DNA from: Pseudolysobacter antarcticus
Lineage (GTDB): Bacteria; Pseudomonadota; Gammaproteobacteria; Xanthomonadales; Rhodanobacteraceae
Length of the DNA stretch: 64,000 nucleotides
Direction: 5' to 3'
Assembly: GCF_004168365.1 (NCBI RefSeq)
Contig: NZ_CP035704.1
Coordinates: 1,612,001-1,676,000 of the forward strand
Shown here in pieces: positions 18,215 through 27,223 of this stretch; position 1 is the first letter of the stretch; each line of letters opens with the position of its first letter. The notes under the pieces are model-generated. The model saw only the letters and a list, made by a program, of their open reading frames with translations, was not told where the DNA came from and made no database searches. Both the position numbers and the translations under genes were made by a program.

Positions 18215-18690
18215 CATCGAAAATATTCCAGCAAATTCGTTTGCCATTGACCATCGGCTGGGTCTTGCTGCTGGCTTTTTTTTTCGCCAACGTCGAAATC
18301 CAGATCGAGGGCGCCGCCGGATGGGCGGCCAATTTGCCGACCTGGCGAATTGAGCATCATTGGCTGCTGGATATTTTCTGGGGCGGACGTGCGATGACCG
18401 GTTATCACGCGTGGATTTTTCCGTGCGTGGCGTTGTTCCTGCATTTTCCGCTGGTGTTTGCAGGCAGCTGGAGTTGGCGTGCGGAAGCCCGTGTGCTCGG
18501 CTGCACGCTGCTGTTTTGGATCGCCGAGGATTTTCTCTGGTTCGTTTTTAATCCGGCCTACGGCATCGCGCATTTCAGTCCGGAATTTGTCCCGTGGCAT
18601 CCGCATTGGTGGGGCGCCGTTCCGGCCGATTACTGGGTCTCGCTGACGCTGGCGGGCTTGCTGTTTTATGCGAGCCGCGGCTTGCGCTAA
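18211..18690 (+). CDS. Small integral membrane protein coupled to the glycosyltransferase
   Basis: A 159-residue protein with about four hydrophobic segments: LTIGWVLLLAFFFANVEI, AWIFPCVALFLHFPLVFAGS, VLGCTLLFWIAEDFLWFVF and YWVSLTLAGLLFYASRG. It is rich in tryptophan and histidine, including FVPWHPHWWG. I do not recognise the family. The start codon overlaps the stop of the diacylglycerol glycosyltransferase by ATGA, so it is cotranslated. That suggests a role in the same lipid step, for example holding the enzyme at the membrane or handling its product (inference). Confidence 0.82.
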   Translation: MTSKIFQQIRLPLTIGWVLLLAFFFANVEIQIEGAAGWAANLPTWRIEHHWLLDIFWGGRAMTGYHAWIFPCVALFLHFPLVFAGSWSWRAEARVLGCTLLFWIAEDFLWFVFNPAYGIAHFSPEFVPWHPHWWGAVPADYWVSLTLAGLLFYASRGLR

Positions 18691-19048
18691 GCGGTCGATT
18701 TCAGTCGACAATCGTGCCGATTCGGTGCGGACAAGTGCGTGCGCTGCGATGCTTGCGTCATCACATCGCACACACTTGTCGACGTCAATTGCGTCTTGCG
18801 CTTGGTAAATAATCAATCCTCGTCACTGGCAGGAAAACGCGAGCGAATAGCCATAAAAACTTGTCGCGGAGGAATGAAACAACGTCAGCATTGTGCCGCA
18901 GCCACATTTGAGGCGGCGGTAACGTTGCACTGGCTGGCTACACCGCCAGAAGCCGCCGGCGCTGTGAAACATGACGAAAGAGCAACGAATCAAAGCACAT
19001 CCGAGTGATTGATCATGGACGTACATTCGATCAGCATCTGCGCCGAAG
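18691..19048. other. Intergenic region, no gene seen
   Basis: 358 bases between the membrane-protein gene and a probably truncated reading frame. There is no convincing coding sequence, terminator or RNA gene. Confidence 0.4.
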
Positions 19049-19438
19049 ATGCATAGATTCATGCGCATTTCGAGCAGATGGTTTGTAGTATCTTTCAAGC
19101 TCTTCAAGAATATCCAAATGGAATTCGATGTGACGCATTTTGCTCTCCGGCACAGCCAACCCGCGGCGATACAAACATCGAACATCTCGCGATTGCGCAA
19201 ATTCAGTTTGAAAGCAATTGTCGGGTTGCTGATGTTTTTGTCCGTCCTCGCAGCACATGCCGAAGCACGGCTCGAAGTTTTCCGCGAGTCGCCGCAATTC
19301 GTCGGTCTCACGCTCGGTCAAAGCGGCAGCATGGCCATCGCCATTCGTAATCACGGCCCGGATACGGCTGCATACGTGCAGATCGGCACACTCACTATTG
19401 GTGGTGCTGTTTCGCTATCAACTCGTGCTATGAAATGA
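19049..19438 (+). pseudogene. Probable truncated exported protein fragment
   Basis: The 129-residue frame contains a good signal-peptide-like stretch in its middle (LKAIVGLLMFLSVLAAHAEA), followed by only about 50 residues that read like the start of an immunoglobulin-like/DUF11-type strand pattern (VGLTLGQSGSMAIAIRNHGP). The frame then stops abruptly after GGAVSLSTRAMK. The likely true start is within residues 45-55, giving a mature product too short for a domain of this kind. I read this as the 5' remnant of a larger secreted-protein gene. No downstream continuation was found before the next regulator. It could also be a real small exported protein. Confidence 0.4.
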
Positions 19439-19484
19439 CTGCGATCACCGCATGATTTCCGCTTCATTTTGTTCGACGATCATG

Positions 19485-19542
19485 TTCGTACGAAACTCAT
19501 CGTTGACAAACGAAAACCCTCAACATACGATATCTTTCGTAT
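19485..19542 (+). promoter_or_regulatory. Sigma-70 promoter with overlapping palindromic operators upstream of AraC regulator 2
   Basis: TTGACA (19503-19508), a 17-base spacer and TACGAT (19526-19531) form a good sigma-70 promoter. Two palindromes using the same half-site overlap or precede it: TTCGTACGAA (19485-19494) and ATACGA-TATCTT-TCGTAT (19525-19542), the second covering the -10 box. A repressor or autoregulator binding there would block the polymerase. The start codon of the regulator lies 160 bases downstream. The other two modules do not show this arrangement. Confidence 0.6.
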
Positions 19543-19701
19543 AAATTGTCGACCAAACAGCGCGGCGGTTCGCAAAATTCTTATGCGATTCGGCGCTCCA
19601 GTTCAACCGCTCAACTGGAGGTTCTGTGAAGCCAGGCAAACGCATTCATGCGTCGCTGCCTTCTCGGGAAGTAGCGCATATCCTTGCAGACCGGGGGCAC
19701 C

Positions 19702-20595
19702 GTGATTGAAGTCAAAGCCGCACGCATCGCATCAGGCAGAACTTTTTCTCTGCTGTCATCAGCGTCGGATGCGATGCAGCGCCAGGGGGATGAAGGCATT
19801 CATGTCTTGCTGTGCGAAGCTTATTCGCGTGTCTCGGTTCCCGCTGGCATGGTTGGCTTGTGGTGCCCTTTGAGTTCGGGTATCTGGGCTGAAGCACTGG
19901 GTTCGCGTTTTTTCATCAAGCGCGGAAATGTCTACACCTCTGATCTGGATTATCCGCATGAAATCAGTGCGCCGGTGCATGGTGTCTGTATTGGCGTGCT
20001 GGCTAAACATTCGGTCTGGTGCCAACTCATGTCGATGTCCTCGAAAGATGGCAGCGTTTTGCCGGTGGTGTTTCCGGCCAATGATGCAAAGCCGGTCGGA
20101 TTGCGCCTGACGCTGCTACAGATGGTGCGTCGCACGCTGAGCAGTTCAGAGTTGCCAGGCAAATCGGCGGCTGAGCATTTCGGTCAGTTGATGGTGCAGA
20201 TGCAGGAACATTTTTCACTGATGCTGCAACGCTGCCCGGGATCATCCGAGGCACGCAGGCGGCAGATTTTTTTGCGTCTGCAACGTGCGCGGCACCTAAT
20301 TCAAACCAGTCCTTCAAAAAATATCGATATATCAAGGCTCGGGGTGCTGACAAATTATTCAGCGAACCAATTGATTCGATTATATGGCCGAATATTCGGC
20401 GAGACTCCTTATTCAAGCGTATTGCGCACTCGAGTCGAGCTTGCAAGAAGCCTGATTCGTGATACCAATATGGGTTTCAGTGAAGTATCAAGACTCAGCG
20501 GTTTCGAAAATAGAACGAGTTTTGCGCGTGCTTTCAAAATCTACTCGGGAACGACCGCATCGTCTTTTCGTATTGCCCTGCGAAAAACCGGCTGA
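19702..20595 (+). CDS. AraC-family regulator, module 2
   Basis: A 297-residue paralogue of the regulators at 10999 and 26174. It starts at GTG after GACCGGGGGCACC, the same ribosome-binding context as in module 3. Sensing domain about residues 1-185 (VSVPAGMVGLWCPLSSGIWA); DNA-binding domain about 200-297, with the two helix-turn-helix units DISRLGVLTNYSANQLIRLY and FSEVSRLSGFENRTSFARAF. The next gene is the second TonB-dependent receptor. The DNA-recognition helix (GFENRTSFARAFKI) is nearly identical in all three paralogues, so they may bind the same site and cross-regulate. Confidence 0.9.
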   Translation: MIEVKAARIASGRTFSLLSSASDAMQRQGDEGIHVLLCEAYSRVSVPAGMVGLWCPLSSGIWAEALGSRFFIKRGNVYTSDLDYPHEISAPVHGVCIGVLAKHSVWCQLMSMSSKDGSVLPVVFPANDAKPVGLRLTLLQMVRRTLSSSELPGKSAAEHFGQLMVQMQEHFSLMLQRCPGSSEARRRQIFLRLQRARHLIQTSPSKNIDISRLGVLTNYSANQLIRLYGRIFGETPYSSVLRTRVELARSLIRDTNMGFSEVSRLSGFENRTSFARAFKIYSGTTASSFRIALRKTG

Positions 20596-20789
20596 GCTGC
20601 TGGCCAAGGCCCAGCGTGATCCTGCGGGCTGCACATCAGCGCAACAAAAAGCCTAGTTCTGGGCAGCACATTCTGCGCGTACTAGCCGCATCAATCCGGC
20701 TCAAGCCCGCAGAATATTGTATGCGCAGGCCTTGTCGCCAGGGCCGCCATATTTGAATTTATATTCAATATTAATTAATGTTAAAAAAG

Positions 20790-20857
20790 CGCAGCGAGGT
20801 AGCGACTCGCTGCGCCTGGATTTATTGCGACTAGTCCAAATTTACCCGTTGGGGGGT
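20790..20857 (+). ncRNA. Candidate structured RNA/regulatory element, copy 2
   Basis: Hairpin 1 is GCGCAGCGAG / CTCGCTGCGC with loop GTAGCGA; the linker is TTGCGACTAGTCCAAA; hairpin 2 is ACCC / GGGT around GTTGGG. Compared with copy 1, the outer base pairs differ on both strands of the stem, so pairing is kept. TCCAAA is at 20835-20840 and its complement TTTGGA at 21047-21052 in the receptor's ribosome-binding site. Between araC 2 and this element the sequence is AT-rich (20760-20789) and may hold a promoter, but no clear boxes are seen. Confidence 0.55.
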
Positions 20858-20973
20858 GCGGCAATTATTTATGAAAGATAAGCTCGTTAGGCAAGAAAAA
20901 TAACCATTGACACGAACAAATAGAACCTTCTGCCGTTAAACTAATTACAATAGTGATTTCAGATACAGCGAGT

Positions 20974-21061
20974 GGTTATATTTGCAACTCACAAATAATT
21001 TACATCAGCTAAATTTCTCCAGCCGGGCAGTCCGGAACAAAACCTATTTGGAGAGGCCAAA
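20974..21061 (+). promoter_or_regulatory. Conserved -10-like box and leader of receptor 2
   Basis: GGTTATATT (20974-20982) precedes CTCACAAATAATTTACAT by six bases, as in module 3. The leader continues with CCGGGCAGTCCGG and CTATTTGGAGAGG, ending at the ATG at 21062. A TTGACA at 20907-20912 is also present but is too far from this box to act with it. Confidence 0.55.
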
Positions 21062-23884
21062 ATGCTCACTCACACGCTTTCGCAATCGATCCGCCACGCC
21101 TTGCGCTCGGGTCGTAATTACGGAGCCTTGCTCGCTGTCCCCGCATTACTCACCGGTCTGCCGGTGAGCGTACTCGCGCAGGATGCGGGGAACGCGTCCA
21201 CGTCACAAAAGCTCGAAACGATCGAAGTCACGGGATCACGCATCCGCCGCGTCGATGTGGAAACCGCCAGCCCGGTGCTCACCGTGGATCGCGCCGCGAT
21301 CGAAAAAAGCGGCAAGCTCACCGTCGGCGATCTGGTGCAGGAATTGCCCAGTATTTCCGGTAACGCCGCTACGCCGGCCATGAACAACGGCGGCGGCTCC
21401 GGCGGCTCGTTTGTTTCATTGCGTGGCCTGGGCACCAACCGCACCTTGATCCTGGTCAACGGTCATCGTGTGGTCAACGCCGATATCAATATCATTCCAA
21501 GCAACCTGGTCGAACGTATCGAAGTGCTGACCGACGGCGCCTCGGCGGTATACGGCTCTGATGCGATCGGCGGCGTGGTCAACTTCATCATGCGCTCGAA
21601 CTATCAGGGCGCCGAGTTCAGCGCCAGCTACGGACTGTCCGATCACGACGACGGCGAACGCAAGGCATTCAACCTGACCTTCGGCCAGACCTCGGACAAG
21701 GGCAGCATCGTCGGTGGCATCGATTACAACAAGTTCGATGGCATCCTTTCCGGCAGCCGCGACTACGGTAAATACTCGCTCACCCTGGATACCAAACATC
21801 CGCTGCCCGGCGGCGGTTATCCGGTATTGCAGGGCGGCTCGGCAGCATCCGCTTCCGGATTCATCTCGGCACCGCAATTCGCCAATTGTCCCTCGTCCAC
21901 GGCCGGCGGTGGCCCGGGCGGCACGTTTGTTCCCGGCGCCGCTGGCGGCCCGGGTGGGATTCCGGCGCACTATCGCTGCTTCAGCGATGCGACCGACACC
22001 TACAACTATCAGGCGATCAACCTGATATTCACGCCGCAAGAGCGCACCAACGCCTACGTGCTGGGCAACTACAAGCTCAGTGATAGTGTGGAAGCCTACA
22101 TGAGTGTGTTCCACAACAAGACCACCTCCGAAGCACAGTTGGCGCCGTTGCCGCTCGATCTGTTTTCCGCGCAGATCACGATGGATGCGGGACAACCCTA
22201 CAACCCGTTCGGCGTCAACGTCGGCTACAAGAATGCTGCCGGCGACGTGGATGGATCCAGCGATCTGGCGATTCGTCTGACCGCGCTCGGCCCGCGTGTT
22301 CCACACTTCACCACCACGACCGATCAAGTGGTTGCCGGCTTGAAAGGCAGCATCGCCGATACGTCATGGCAATGGGATGCCAGCCTCAACTACGGTCACA
22401 ACAGCCAGCTTTCCACGTTCGGCGGATCGCTGGCCACCGGCGATCTGGCAGCCAGCGGTTCTTTCGCCGCCACGTGTATTCCTGGCAGCACGGCCAAAGG
22501 CGGATGCATCAACATCTTTGATCAGAACGATCCGAATACGGCGGCGATCCTCAAGCAGTATTCGGCGAGTCCGTTCGTCAATACCTTGAGCACGACGCGC
22601 GAGGCGGACTTCAATATCAACGGCAATCTGTTCGATTTGCCTGCCGGCACGGTTAGCCTTGCCGCCGGCGGGTCGTATCGCAAGGTCTATACCAACATCA
22701 ACGTCGACTATATCGCCGTTGCCAGTGCCAATACCGGTGGCAACTGCGCCGTGCAGATTTCGGCCTGCGCCACGCCGTTCCAAGGCGGTTTCAACGTCAA
22801 GGAAGTGTATGCCGAAGTGCTGGTTCCACTGCTCAAGGAGCTGCCTTTCATCCACAGCTTGAATCTGGATCTGGGTGATCGGTATTCGGACTACAACACC
22901 TTCGGTTCGACCAACAACTGGAAAGCGGCGCTGGAATATCGGCCACTCGAAGACCTGATGTTGCGCGGTACGGTATCCAAGGTGTTCCGTGCGCCGAACA
23001 CGACCGAATTGTTCACCGGTCTGACCGACTCGTTTGATAACTACAGCAAGCCGGTCAGCGCTCCCTCGACGTTCCTGTCGAAAAACGGGACGCAGGTACA
23101 AACCTTCTTTGCCGGCGCCTCGGTGCTCGGTGCGCCGTTGCTGCCGGAGATCGGCAAATCGTTTGACTTCGGCGTGGTCTACGATCCGCATTGGGTGGAT
23201 GGTCTGTCGCTCAGCGCTGATCTGTGGCGTGTCTACCTGCTCAACAACATCACCCGTCCGACCGGACAGAGCATCGTCAACTTCTGCGTGGCCAATGCGA
23301 CCAGCCCGTTCTGCAACGACATCGTGTTTGGCAGCGGCAAGATCCAGCGCATCAACACGGTCATTCAGAACTTTGGGCGTCTGGATACGCGCGGCGTGGA
23401 CTTCGGCATGAAGTATCGTCTGCCCGAAACCGCGTTCGGCAAGTTCAGCGTCGCCCTGGATGCCACCTACACGGCGCAGTACGACAACCAGCTGTCTGTG
23501 CATAACGCCGACGGCACGACCACGACGGCGGTGGATCATGCGGCGGGTACGTTCGATTCGCAGTTCGGCAACATCGCCCGCTGGCGCGGCCTCAGTACGC
23601 TGGGCTGGACGTACGGCTCGTTCTCGGCCAATTGGACCACGCGGTATATCGGTGGCGAGAAGGTGCCGCTGATCGGTCACGTTGGTGCATGGGCGCAGAA
23701 CAACGTGTCGTTCGGTTACAACATCGCCCCGCTGAATACGCGTATCGATGTCGGCATCGACAATATCGCCGACAAGCAGCCGACCCTGTACTACGCCAAT
23801 ACCGTGACCAACGCCAACGTCGATGTGAATACCTACGACACCATCGGTCGGTATTATTTCGCGCGGGTCAGTGTGAAGTTCTAG
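21062..23884 (+). CDS. TonB-dependent receptor, module 2
   Basis: A 940-residue receptor and the closest relative of receptor 1. Signal peptide, TonB-box-like LETIEVTGSRIRR, plug and barrel are all present, and the C terminus YYFARVSVKF is identical to receptor 1. A 158-base block near the 5' end (21212-21369) is identical in DNA to 12477-12634, while flanking parts differ at many synonymous sites. The variable segment after DYGKYSLTLD carries a glycine-rich insertion (TAGGGPGGTFVPGAAGGPGG) not found in receptor 1. It ends 55 bases before a terminator, and the convergent two-component genes follow. Confidence 0.92.
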   Translation: MLTHTLSQSIRHALRSGRNYGALLAVPALLTGLPVSVLAQDAGNASTSQKLETIEVTGSRIRRVDVETASPVLTVDRAAIEKSGKLTVGDLVQELPSISGNAATPAMNNGGGSGGSFVSLRGLGTNRTLILVNGHRVVNADINIIPSNLVERIEVLTDGASAVYGSDAIGGVVNFIMRSNYQGAEFSASYGLSDHDDGERKAFNLTFGQTSDKGSIVGGIDYNKFDGILSGSRDYGKYSLTLDTKHPLPGGGYPVLQGGSAASASGFISAPQFANCPSSTAGGGPGGTFVPGAAGGPGGIPAHYRCFSDATDTYNYQAINLIFTPQERTNAYVLGNYKLSDSVEAYMSVFHNKTTSEAQLAPLPLDLFSAQITMDAGQPYNPFGVNVGYKNAAGDVDGSSDLAIRLTALGPRVPHFTTTTDQVVAGLKGSIADTSWQWDASLNYGHNSQLSTFGGSLATGDLAASGSFAATCIPGSTAKGGCINIFDQNDPNTAAILKQYSASPFVNTLSTTREADFNINGNLFDLPAGTVSLAAGGSYRKVYTNINVDYIAVASANTGGNCAVQISACATPFQGGFNVKEVYAEVLVPLLKELPFIHSLNLDLGDRYSDYNTFGSTNNWKAALEYRPLEDLMLRGTVSKVFRAPNTTELFTGLTDSFDNYSKPVSAPSTFLSKNGTQVQTFFAGASVLGAPLLPEIGKSFDFGVVYDPHWVDGLSLSADLWRVYLLNNITRPTGQSIVNFCVANATSPFCNDIVFGSGKIQRINTVIQNFGRLDTRGVDFGMKYRLPETAFGKFSVALDATYTAQYDNQLSVHNADGTTTTAVDHAAGTFDSQFGNIARWRGLSTLGWTYGSFSANWTTRYIGGEKVPLIGHVGAWAQNNVSFGYNIAPLNTRIDVGIDNIADKQPTLYYANTVTNANVDVNTYDTIGRYYFARVSVKF

Positions 23885-23938
23885 AGAGAGGGACTTTGCG
23901 GAGTTGCGTTGTTCTTCCCGGAGCAACGTCCCAGCCAA

Positions 23939-23966
23939 CCGCGCGGTGCAAGCCGCGCGGGTTTTT
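23939..23966 (+). terminator. Rho-independent terminator after receptor 2
   Basis: CCGCGCGG, loop TGCAAG, CCGCGCGG, one G, then five T residues. It is homologous to the terminator at 15196, including the upstream GGAGCAACGTCC. Confidence 0.85.
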
Positions 23967-24020
23967 GTGCGCACCAGCACGTATTGCAACGGACGAGCGA
24001 AATGTTCCGTGCAATAAATC

Positions 24021-24788
24021 CTAGCCCAACAATTGTCTGAGTTTTTCGCTATAAGTCCGGCTGACACGTAGCCTGGCGCCGTTCTTCAGCCGCAATGTGG
24101 CGTCGCGATTTGCGAGGGCTTCCATTTCATCGATTTGATCGATGCGCACGATGGCCGAGCGATGCACACGCACGAAAAATTTCGGATCGAGACGCAAGGC
24201 CAGTTCGTTCAGCGATTCTCGTAGCAGATGGGTTTTCTGCGGTGTGTGCAAACCCGCGTAGTCGCCCATCGCTTCGATCCAGTCGATCTCCTGCGCGGCT
24301 ACAAATACCAGGCGGCTGCCGGTGCGGATTGAAAAACGGTCGGCATAACGAATCGGCTCATTGCTGTTGTCGCGTTGCGCGAGCAGGGCGCGCAGGCGTT
24401 GTTCAAAAAAATCCTCGCTGCGAAAGGCGAGGGCGTTGCGCGCGTGGCGCAGCGCATCGACAAAACGATCTTCATCGATCGGCTTGAGCAGATAATCCAG
24501 CGCGTGAATATCGAACGCGCGCAACGCAAACTGATCGTACGCGGTGAGAAAAATGGTCAGCGGCATTTTTTCCTTCGGCACCAGATTCAATACATCGAAC
24601 CCAGTCATTCCGGGCATCTGGATATCCAGAAACACAAGGTCGGGCGCGCACTCCAGGATGCGCGCCAAGGCCTCGTAACCGTTGCTGCATTCGCCAACGA
24701 TATGCATGTCGTCGTGTTCCGCGAGCAGTGCGCTGATGCCGCGCCGCGCCAGCGGTTCATCGTCGATGATGAGCACTCTGCAAGTCAT
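24021..24788 (-). CDS. LytTR-family response regulator
   Basis: A 255-residue response regulator of the AlgR/LytR type. The receiver domain (residues 1-120) begins CRVLIIDDEPLARRGISALL and has the phosphorylated aspartate D55 in LVFLDIQMPGMTGFDVL. The C-terminal LytTR DNA-binding domain (about 150-250) contains ETHLLRESLNEL-like and FVRVHRSAIVRIDQIDEMEA, the conserved strand-turn of the family. I chose the ATG at 24788, which overlaps the kinase stop (ATGA); upstream codons in frame would add 25 residues from within the kinase gene. Cotranscribed after the sensor kinase. Confidence 0.93.
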   Translation of the reverse strand: MTCRVLIIDDEPLARRGISALLAEHDDMHIVGECSNGYEALARILECAPDLVFLDIQMPGMTGFDVLNLVPKEKMPLTIFLTAYDQFALRAFDIHALDYLLKPIDEDRFVDALRHARNALAFRSEDFFEQRLRALLAQRDNSNEPIRYADRFSIRTGSRLVFVAAQEIDWIEAMGDYAGLHTPQKTHLLRESLNELALRLDPKFFVRVHRSAIVRIDQIDEMEALANRDATLRLKNGARLRVSRTYSEKLRQLLG

Positions 24789-25897
24789 GCGTTTTCTATC
24801 TGCGGCAGTTCGTGGTCGGCGGGGAGATGCGCGTCGCACGGCAACTCGATGCTGACGATACAACCGCCAATTTCGGGATAGGAAATTTCCAAGCGATGGC
24901 GTTGCGGATAAAGTCGATCGAGCCTCGCGCGAGTATTTTCCAGGCCAATGCCGACCTTGGTTTCGCCGAGCCGTGTTGCATCATGCTGCGAATAACCCAG
25001 GCCATTATCGATGATGAGAATGCACAACATATCGTGATCGCGTTGCGCACGAATGGTAATTTTTCCACCGTGCGTGGATGGCGCAATGCCGTGGCGTATC
25101 GCGTTTTCCACCAGAGGTTGCAGCAACAAATTCGGCACCCGCAATCGTAGCGCATCGACATCGATCTGCAGGTCGATATCCAGCCGTGTGCCAAACCGCA
25201 CTTTCTCGATTTCGAGGTAATGCCGGGTCAGCGCGACTTCCTCTTCGAGCGTGACTTCGTGCGCGCCGTTGCCTTCGAGTGTGGCGCGTAAGAATTCCGC
25301 GAGACGCGTGATCATGCGTGTCGCCGAGCGTGAGTCGCCTTCGCGAACCAGCGTCGAAATCGCATTGAGTGTATTGAACAGAAAATGCGGCTGCAGTTGA
25401 TAACGCAACGCCCGCAACTCGGCCTCGCGCGCGAGCGCGTTGGCGACAAAAAGTCGATGCCGTTCCTGCTGCAGCGCCTGGTATTGCCGAAGCCCGAAAT
25501 ACGCCGCGCACACTGCGCAAAGCACGAACCACGCAAAGTACGCGCCGTTGAACGCATGCGTCCACTCGAATTTGCGCATGTACAGATCGTCGCCAAATGC
25601 CACTTGAGCGAGCAGCGCACACAACGAGCACAGCATGCCAAAAACATACGCCGTGCAGGCGGCGATCAAGCCGGTGCGCCATGCGTTCAAATTGAAATGC
25701 CACAGCCATCGACAAAATTTCATGACGGGCCAGGCCGCACAAAAACAGCTGACGGTGAAAACCGCGCGATAGATCAGGTACGAATAAATATCGTCGAACG
25801 CCATCGACGCTTTGGCGATGCCAAATGCCAGCAACAGACTGCCGACGAGCAACAAGAACCACAGGCGATAGGTCAATCGCATTACCGGTATCGACAT
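24785..25897 (-). CDS. LytS/YehU-type sensor histidine kinase
   Basis: A 370-residue membrane sensor kinase. The N-terminal third holds about four membrane helices (LWFLLLVGSLLLAFGIAKA, LIYRAVFTVSCFCAAWPVM, LIAACTAYVFGMLCSLCALL, AYFAWFVLCAVCAAYFGL). The phosphorylation site is H171 in LRYQLQPHFLFNTLNAIST, typical of the His_kinase (PF06580) class. The ATPase N-box is LLQPLVENAIRHGI and the G-box region is IIDNGLGYS. The start at 25897 (MSIPVMRL) precedes the first membrane helix; the frame stays open further upstream but encodes no recognisable sequence. It passes phosphate to the adjacent LytTR regulator. No separate sensing domain is visible, so the signal may be sensed in or at the membrane. 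Confidence 0.92.
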   Translation of the reverse strand: MSIPVMRLTYRLWFLLLVGSLLLAFGIAKASMAFDDIYSYLIYRAVFTVSCFCAAWPVMKFCRWLWHFNLNAWRTGLIAACTAYVFGMLCSLCALLAQVAFGDDLYMRKFEWTHAFNGAYFAWFVLCAVCAAYFGLRQYQALQQERHRLFVANALAREAELRALRYQLQPHFLFNTLNAISTLVREGDSRSATRMITRLAEFLRATLEGNGAHEVTLEEEVALTRHYLEIEKVRFGTRLDIDLQIDVDALRLRVPNLLLQPLVENAIRHGIAPSTHGGKITIRAQRDHDMLCILIIDNGLGYSQHDATRLGETKVGIGLENTRARLDRLYPQRHRLEISYPEIGGCIVSIELPCDAHLPADHELPQIENA

Positions 25898-26173
25898 GGT
25901 TCGGATTCCGGAAACAGGCGTGCATGTGCCGCAGACATGCGGGAGCATCCGGGCATTGGTCGAGGATTTTCGAGTCGATGTGACCGCAAGAAATTCATGG
26001 CGACAGTATCGCGTTTTTTTGCCGCAACGAGAACGCGGCACGGCGCAATTCGTGCACGGATCGGCGCATCGTTCAATCGTTGCGCTGCATGCCGTCTGGA
26101 ATGGTTGCGCGAGGATTCTGATACTCGCCATAGGGTAAGGCTGGCTTGAATATTTTTCTCGACCGGGGGCGAC

Positions 26174-27058
26174 GTGATCGAAGTCAAAGCTGTACGCATA
26201 ACATCAGGCAGAAACATTTCGGTGACGCCATTGGCGGATGGATTGCCACGCGAGCAGGGCGATCACGTCCGTGTGTTGTTGTGCGAACGTCATTCACGAG
26301 TATCGGTGCCTGCCGGAATGACCGGACTGTGGTGTCCGTTGAGCTCCGGTATCTGGGTTGAAGCACTGGGTTCGCGTTTCTTCGTCAAACGCGGCAGCGT
26401 CTACACATCCGATCCCGACTACACACATGAAATCAACGTGCCAATGCGTGGGATGAGTATTGCGGTTTTGGCAAGGCATTCGGTATGGGCGCAACTCACG
26501 TCGTCGTGCTCCGAAAGCATCGGCTCCTTGCCCGTCGTATTTCCGGCTAACCACGTCATGCCAGTGGGTTCTAGGTTGGCGTTGCTTCAATTGGTACGGC
26601 GCTTGCTGGATCGCGCCGACACAACAGACTCGCGTGCAAGCGAACATTTCGGTCAGATGATGATGCAGATGCAACAATGTTTTTTGCCGTTGCTGCAACG
26701 CTGTCCCGGATCTTCGGTCGCGCGTCGGAGCCAGATTTTTCTGCGATTGCAGCGTGCCCGGCACCTGATTCAAACGAGTCCTTCGCGAGGTATCGACATA
26801 ACAACACTTGGCAAACTGACCAATTATTCGGCAAATCAACTGATTCGGCTTTTCAGACTGGTTTTTGGAGAGACGCCATACGCGAGTTTGTTGCGTGTTC
26901 GCGTGGAGTATGCGCAGCGCCTGATTCGAGATACCGAAATGGATATTAGTGAAGTATCGCGGATCAGCGGTTTTGAAAACAGGACGAGTTTTTCGCGGGC
27001 ATTTAAAATCCATTCTGGTGGAACCGCTTCGGAATTCCGAACTTCTTTGCGCCAGTAG
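26174..27058 (+). CDS. AraC-family regulator, module 3
   Basis: A 294-residue regulator paralogous to those at 10999 and 19702. The GTG start follows GACCGGGGGCGAC, shared with module 2. The sensing part (VIEVKAVRITSGRN ... VSVPAGMTGLWCPLSSGIWV) and the DNA-binding part (DITTLGKLTNYSANQLIRLF, MDISEVSRISGFENRTSFSR) align with the others. It is divergent from the sensor kinase gene (276 bases between the chosen starts), so the region may serve both directions. The next gene is receptor 3. Confidence 0.9.
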   Translation: MIEVKAVRITSGRNISVTPLADGLPREQGDHVRVLLCERHSRVSVPAGMTGLWCPLSSGIWVEALGSRFFVKRGSVYTSDPDYTHEINVPMRGMSIAVLARHSVWAQLTSSCSESIGSLPVVFPANHVMPVGSRLALLQLVRRLLDRADTTDSRASEHFGQMMMQMQQCFLPLLQRCPGSSVARRSQIFLRLQRARHLIQTSPSRGIDITTLGKLTNYSANQLIRLFRLVFGETPYASLLRVRVEYAQRLIRDTEMDISEVSRISGFENRTSFSRAFKIHSGGTASEFRTSLRQ

Positions 27059-27223
27059 TTTGCGCATGTCTTAATTACAGGCGGCAGCTCGCGTCGTTGG
27101 AACGCATGCCGCCTCGATAGTTATCGTTCATCCCCTAATTTCTTCAGGATTTCAAGTATTTGCCGTGCCATATATCTTTGTTCTCGCCTGATATTTTCCC
27201 CTCAGCAAGATTGATTCTGGAAA

